In this document: in pieces, positions 63,575 through 64,000 of the stretch
How positions within the stretch are numbered: the stretch's first letter is position 1
Layout of the letters: the number at the start of each line of letters is the position of its first letter
Assembly (NCBI RefSeq): GCF_005925345.1
Contig: NZ_SSHJ01000003.1
Span: forward strand, 265,792-329,791
Origin: Pedobacter ureilyticus
GTDB taxonomy: Bacteria; Bacteroidota; Bacteroidia; Sphingobacteriales; Sphingobacteriaceae
Length of the DNA: 64,000 bases
Reading direction: 5' to 3'
Position numbers and translations under genes: made by a program
Notes under the pieces: model-generated
Told to the model about the DNA's origin: nothing
The model's input: the letters and a program-made list of their open reading frames with translations, nothing else
The model's database searches: none

Positions 63575-63985
63575 ATGAAACTTTCGATGTTAGACGTCTC
63601 AATTAATCCTTATCAAGGCGATAGAAAGCAGGCCTTAAAAATAGCGATTGAACCATGTGGCTTTCAGCATACCTGGGAAGGGAAACATCACAGTCTCAGA
63701 AATTTGGCTCTGTACACACCTGAAATTCCGATCGCTGCAACAACAGAGAACCCGAAGCACATGAACTCAGGTTTGGGATTCGCTCTGCCGAACCTTTACC
63801 GCCCGGACAAAATTGCCGTGGCCTTTGCGGCATTGATCAATTCATACGGAATCCATCAAGTCGCAGGGCTTACTGTATATTTCGGAGAAACTGACCATGT
63901 GATTCCGTGGCAAACTGACCACCTAATTTGCTGGCGAACGAACGTATCAAATGCTATAGAAGCGTTAACAAAAGTAGTGATTTAA
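63575..63985 (+). CDS. Unknown protein
   Basis: 136 residues, no signal or TM. The end of the window follows after 15 bp. The text has a regular alpha/beta look (SMLDVSINPYQGDRKQALKIAIEPCGFQ, HMNSGLGFALPNLYRPDKIAVAFAALINSYG and HQVAGLTVYFGETDHVIPWQTDHLICWRTN), with three Cys and several His. The last part looks like a conserved strand-helix unit. I do not recognise a family. Start ATG at 63575 is the only reasonable choice, with M5 as an alternative. Confidence 0.6.
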   Translation: MKLSMLDVSINPYQGDRKQALKIAIEPCGFQHTWEGKHHSLRNLALYTPEIPIAATTENPKHMNSGLGFALPNLYRPDKIAVAFAALINSYGIHQVAGLTVYFGETDHVIPWQTDHLICWRTNVSNAIEALTKVVI

Positions 63986-64000
63986 AGTTGTTTTATTGAA

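Overview
The window looks like the chromosome of a Bacteroidetes bacterium of the Sphingobacteriaceae (Pedobacter-like). The evidence is A/T-rich DNA, promoters of the Bacteroidetes type (TTTG about 20 bp upstream of TAnnTTTG), no clear Shine-Dalgarno sites, a bifunctional HisB, a Wza/Wzc-type exopolysaccharide (EPS) locus and NodT/HAE1-type RND efflux genes. The organism assignment is an inference from gene content.

Layout. (1) 1-7,550: histidine operon on the minus strand in the order hisG-hisD-hisC-hisB-hisH-hisA-(small membrane protein)-hisF. hisF runs off the left edge. A Bacteroidetes promoter and a 19-codon His-rich leader ORF (6 His) with alternative hairpins lie ahead of hisG, which suggests transcription attenuation. 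(2) 7,594-12,900: an L,D-transpeptidase lipoprotein, a decayed polymorphic-toxin/immunity island flanked by a duplicated 3' end of the transpeptidase gene, then lgt and an inositol-monophosphatase-family gene. (3) 12,900-22,800: RNase P RNA (minus), a conserved unknown gene, rlmF, a GNAT enzyme, yajQ, a histone-H1-like protein, ppk1-ppx and three small stress-type genes. (4) 22,860-43,800: a roughly 21-kb EPS locus on the minus strand. A regulatory operon (sigma-54 activator, FIST sensor, hybrid histidine kinase) is followed by a 129-bp gap with palindromes and a candidate -24/-12 promoter, then response regulator, wza, wzc, wzx, glycosyltransferases, wzy, an unusual three-domain fusion, an acyltransferase and a WecA-type initiating transferase. 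(5) 43,830-48,190: gene-poor accessory DNA with an unknown ORF, a reverse transcriptase preceded by several hundred bases of hairpin-rich non-coding DNA (a candidate DRT-like anti-phage RT-ncRNA locus) and an IS remnant. (6) 48,197-58,844: lipid A-type acyltransferase, LytS/LytR-type two-component system, an unknown gene, a tripartite RND efflux operon and a TetR regulator. (7) 59,448-64,000: two aldo/keto reductases (the second broken by a frameshift in an A7 run), two AraC regulators and an unknown gene. Codon choice from about 48 kb rightwards looks richer in G/C third positions than the his and EPS regions, suggesting a different origin.

How the parts work together. The EPS regulatory genes probably sense a signal (FIST and PAS domains) and pass phosphate to a sigma-54 activator that would fire the downstream export and polymerisation operon. 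The RT locus sits in the typical setting of a defence gene. Intergenic DNA on the left half is rich in palindromic repeats of at least two families.
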